Below are positions 62,256-64,000 of a stretch of DNA of 64,000 nucleotides, one piece after another. Source of the stretch: Deltaproteobacteria bacterium. GTDB lineage: Bacteria > Desulfobacterota > Syntrophorhabdia > Syntrophorhabdales > JANXAF01. The notes beneath the pieces were generated by a model. That model saw only the letters and a list, made by a program, of their open reading frames with translations. It ran no database searches and was not told the DNA's origin. The first letter of the stretch is position 1. Each line of letters starts with the position of its first letter. The translations under genes were made by a program, and so were the position numbers. Location of the stretch: NCBI GenBank assembly GCA_026417175.1, contig JAOADT010000002.1, forward strand, positions 66,981-130,980. Direction: 5' to 3'.

Positions 62256-63668
62256 ATGAGAATCTTGTTGATTCAGCCAAAAAGTAACGCTATAGGATTC
62301 ACGGACATGATACTTGCCGAACCTCTTGGACTTGAAACTTTAGCTGCAGGTATTGAAGACCATGATGTAAAAATAGTCGATCTAAGGTTGAAAAAAGGAA
62401 TTGAATCTGAGTTATTACTTCTCAAACCCGAGATTTGCGGAATAAATCTTTCATACACAATTGATCATAATCAAGTAACAGAATTAGCGAAGAAGATAAA
62501 AAAGTTTTCGCCTGAAACCTTTGTTGTTGTGGGAGGACAACATGCATCTTTGAACGTTCATAGTCTCTCACCAAAGTATATCGATGCCATCGTGATTGGT
62601 GAGGGAGAAAAAACCCTTGTAGAATTGGTAGAAGCTTTGCTGGGACAGAGAGATCTTGAGGGAGTAAAAGGTCTTGCCATAAAAAAGGACGGAAAGTTCT
62701 TTTTGACCCAGACTAGAGAGCCTGAAGGCCAAATGGATACTCTGCCCTTACCAAAAAGGGACCTTTTAGAACGTAATTATTACCATTTGGGATTCCAGAA
62801 ACCCCTTGCCCTTGTTGAAACTTCAAGGGGTTGTGTTCATCAATGTTCGTTTTGCTGTGTTTGGCAGTTCTACGGAAAGAAGGTTAGATCCAAATCTCCA
62901 GAAAGAGTCATCGAGGAGCTTGAAAAAGTGAAGGAACCTTATGTTCTTTTTGTAGATGATAACTTCCTAATGGATACAATTAGAGCAGAAAAAATAGCGT
63001 TAATGATCAGAGAATCACGCATAAAGAAGAAATACACTTTTCAGGCAAGAAGCGATACTATATCGAAACATGCTGACCTTCTAAAATTATGGAAGGAAGT
63101 GGGTTTAAAAGGCGTATTTATAGGTTTCGAAAAGATAGACGACGAGGAACTGGATGTTTTGAACAAAAAGACAAAGGTGAGATTTAATGATTTAGCGCTT
63201 TCCATATTGAAAGATTTAAAAATTGAGGTCTGGGCATCTTTCATAGTCGATCCTTCTTACGGTAGGGAGGATTTTAAAAGAATATGTGATTATGTTATTT
63301 CTCGTGGCATAAAAACACCCACGTTTTCAGTTCTTACTCCCCTTCCTGGAACCAAACTTTATGAAGAACTGAAAGAAAAGATAATAAGCTTCGATTTTGA
63401 TCTTTTCGACATAGCTCATTCGGTTCTCCCCACAAGGCTACCCCTCGAGGAATTCTACAAAGAATTCTGCGGGCTTTATCGACTCCCTTACTCTAGTCTA
63501 AAGCTCGTGTGGGAAGGAATCTGTGCTTATATTACGCGTGACTTTAAACTCTCTCAACTTATGAAAATGCTATATTCTGCTAAAAAACTCTCAGATTATC
63601 GGTACTACATGGAAGGACACAAAAGCATGGAAAAAAAACTTAGTCCCTTATTTTTTTACGAATTCTGA
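62256..63668 (+). CDS. B12-binding radical SAM protein, HpnR-like
   Basis: The protein has a B12-binding Rossmann domain (RILLIQPKSN at the start, GINLSYTIDHNQV, VVVGGQHASLNVHSLSPKYIDAIVIGEGEKTL in parts) and then a radical SAM barrel with the cluster motif CVHQCSFCCVWQFYG (CxxxCxxC). It continues with FVDDNFLMDTIRA and FIGFEKIDDEEL. This arrangement is that of methylating or ring-modifying enzymes of class B, and the KVRSKSPERVIEEL segment recalls hopanoid C-3 methylase HpnR. That assignment is tentative. I prefer the start at 62256 (MRILLIQ); the frame opens at 62160. No Shine-Dalgarno is obvious. Confidence 0.78.
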   Translation: MRILLIQPKSNAIGFTDMILAEPLGLETLAAGIEDHDVKIVDLRLKKGIESELLLLKPEICGINLSYTIDHNQVTELAKKIKKFSPETFVVVGGQHASLNVHSLSPKYIDAIVIGEGEKTLVELVEALLGQRDLEGVKGLAIKKDGKFFLTQTREPEGQMDTLPLPKRDLLERNYYHLGFQKPLALVETSRGCVHQCSFCCVWQFYGKKVRSKSPERVIEELEKVKEPYVLFVDDNFLMDTIRAEKIALMIRESRIKKKYTFQARSDTISKHADLLKLWKEVGLKGVFIGFEKIDDEELDVLNKKTKVRFNDLALSILKDLKIEVWASFIVDPSYGREDFKRICDYVISRGIKTPTFSVLTPLPGTKLYEELKEKIISFDFDLFDIAHSVLPTRLPLEEFYKEFCGLYRLPYSSLKLVWEGICAYITRDFKLSQLMKMLYSAKKLSDYRYYMEGHKSMEKKLSPLFFYEF

Positions 63669-64000
63669 TTTGATTTATAAGAACAGGTGCAAAAAAAATC
63701 AGGGCGAGAACATCAGTTTTGAGGCGTGGTTCTATGAGAGATACGGAGCTTGCAAATATCAAAAACCGTTCCCAACTGCTAAGGTTAGTTATAAACCATC
63801 CTATTGTAGAACAGGCAAGAAGAGATGTTCCAACAAAAGCTGTGAGTGCAATCCAGAGTATCTCATATATTTTACCTTGCATAAGGAGAGAAGGGTTGAA
63901 AACAAACATATAAGGAATGATAAATGCTGCAAGCCCTATCCTACATGCTGTCCATCCTGTCGTCATTGGATCGCTTTTTGCTATACCGGCTGCTGCATAT
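63640..64000 (-). CDS. TRAP transporter permease, C-terminal part only
   Basis: This gene runs off the right edge, so only the last 120 codons are seen. The readable start of the fragment is AAGIAKSDPMTTGWTACRIGL, then a run of membrane segments with AFIIPYMFVFNPSLLMQG, and it ends RIRKKIRD. The stretch dpm-TGw-A-RlG followed by FIiPymFvfnPsLL is characteristic of the fused DctQ-DctM TRAP permeases of the TAXI type. Such systems import C4-dicarboxylates, glutamate or similar acids with a sodium or proton gradient. The end overlaps the radical SAM gene by 29 bases. Confidence 0.78.
   Translation of the reverse strand, partial: YAAAGIAKSDPMTTGWTACRIGLAAFIIPYMFVFNPSLLMQGKIYEILWIALTAFVGTSLLACSTIGWFITNLSSWERFLIFASSVSLIEPRLKTDVLALIFFAPVLINQIRIRKKIRD

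Noticed and set aside
1..64000. CRISPR arrays, tRNA or rRNA genes, insertion sequences, prophage
   Set aside because: I looked for regular repeats with spacers, cloverleaf-like GGTTCAAATCC segments, transposases and terminal repeats and found none that I can support.

Overview
The window comes from an AT-rich bacterial chromosome with tightly packed operons (many ATGA start/stop overlaps). Gene content points to an anaerobic Gram-negative bacterium: the anaerobic (early cobalt insertion) cobalamin pathway, a TonB-dependent B12 receptor, a periplasmic octaheme cytochrome, the Rex redox repressor, a benzoate-CoA-ligase-type enzyme, corrinoid methyltransferases with a RACo-type activator, and a TRAP/TAXI-type permease. 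A deltaproteobacterial (Desulfobacterota-like) or neighbouring lineage is my best guess; no rRNA or phylogenetic marker was tested.

Layout. 1-10262 (minus): B12 uptake, salvage and late assembly (btuB, cbiB, cobD, an AsnB-like and an MJ0570-like ATP pyrophosphatase, btuF, cobO, btuC, btuD, cobU, cobT), headed by a cobalamin riboswitch. 10271-15483 (minus): HAO-like octaheme cytochrome c, P-type cation ATPase, histone-deacetylase-family protein. 15700-26650 (minus): early B12 synthesis and cobalt import (cbiXC fusion, cbiMNQO, cbiD, cbiET, cbiL, cbiF, cbiG-cobJ fusion, a BPL_N/amidotransferase-like protein), under a second cobalamin riboswitch. 26906-29506 (plus): two tandem aminotransferases behind a leader that encodes a Tyr/Phe-rich peptide and two mutually exclusive terminator systems. 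29486-38525 (minus): maf, PLP-binding protein, argH, an FN3 protein, lysA, dapF, dapA, dapB, rex, a small membrane protein, bioD. 38602-41741 (plus): cutA, acyl-CoA ligase, MFS transporter. 41736-43624 (minus): ade and a 31-residue ribosomal protein bTHX. 43741-49030 (plus): MBL-fold hydrolase, a 1.1-kb gene-poor gap, a flavin-binding-like protein, clpB. 49008-50974 (minus): Na/Pi cotransporter, tRNA-binding-domain protein. 51107-55334 (plus): corrinoid methyltransfer operon. 55329-60026 (minus): second UroD-like methyltransferase, frameshifted glmM, left-handed-beta-helix protein, SYLF protein. 60143-63668 (plus): mnmA, archaemetzincin, B12-binding radical SAM protein. 63640-64000 (minus): C-terminus of a TRAP permease.

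How it fits together. Much of the window makes, imports or uses corrinoids: synthesis and salvage on the left, corrinoid-dependent methyl transfer at 51-57 kb, and a B12-binding radical SAM enzyme at 62-64 kb. The most interesting non-coding signal is the leader at 26967-27111: a 16-codon peptide with consecutive Tyr and Phe codons, whose stop codon lies inside the first segment of a five-segment alternating hairpin set with two U-tract terminators. This is the logic of ribosome-mediated aromatic amino acid attenuation ahead of two aminotransferases. The second riboswitch is also odd: its Shine-Dalgarno-sequestering hairpin opens onto a 39-codon ORF and not onto cbiXC. All calls come from reading the sequence; no database search was run.
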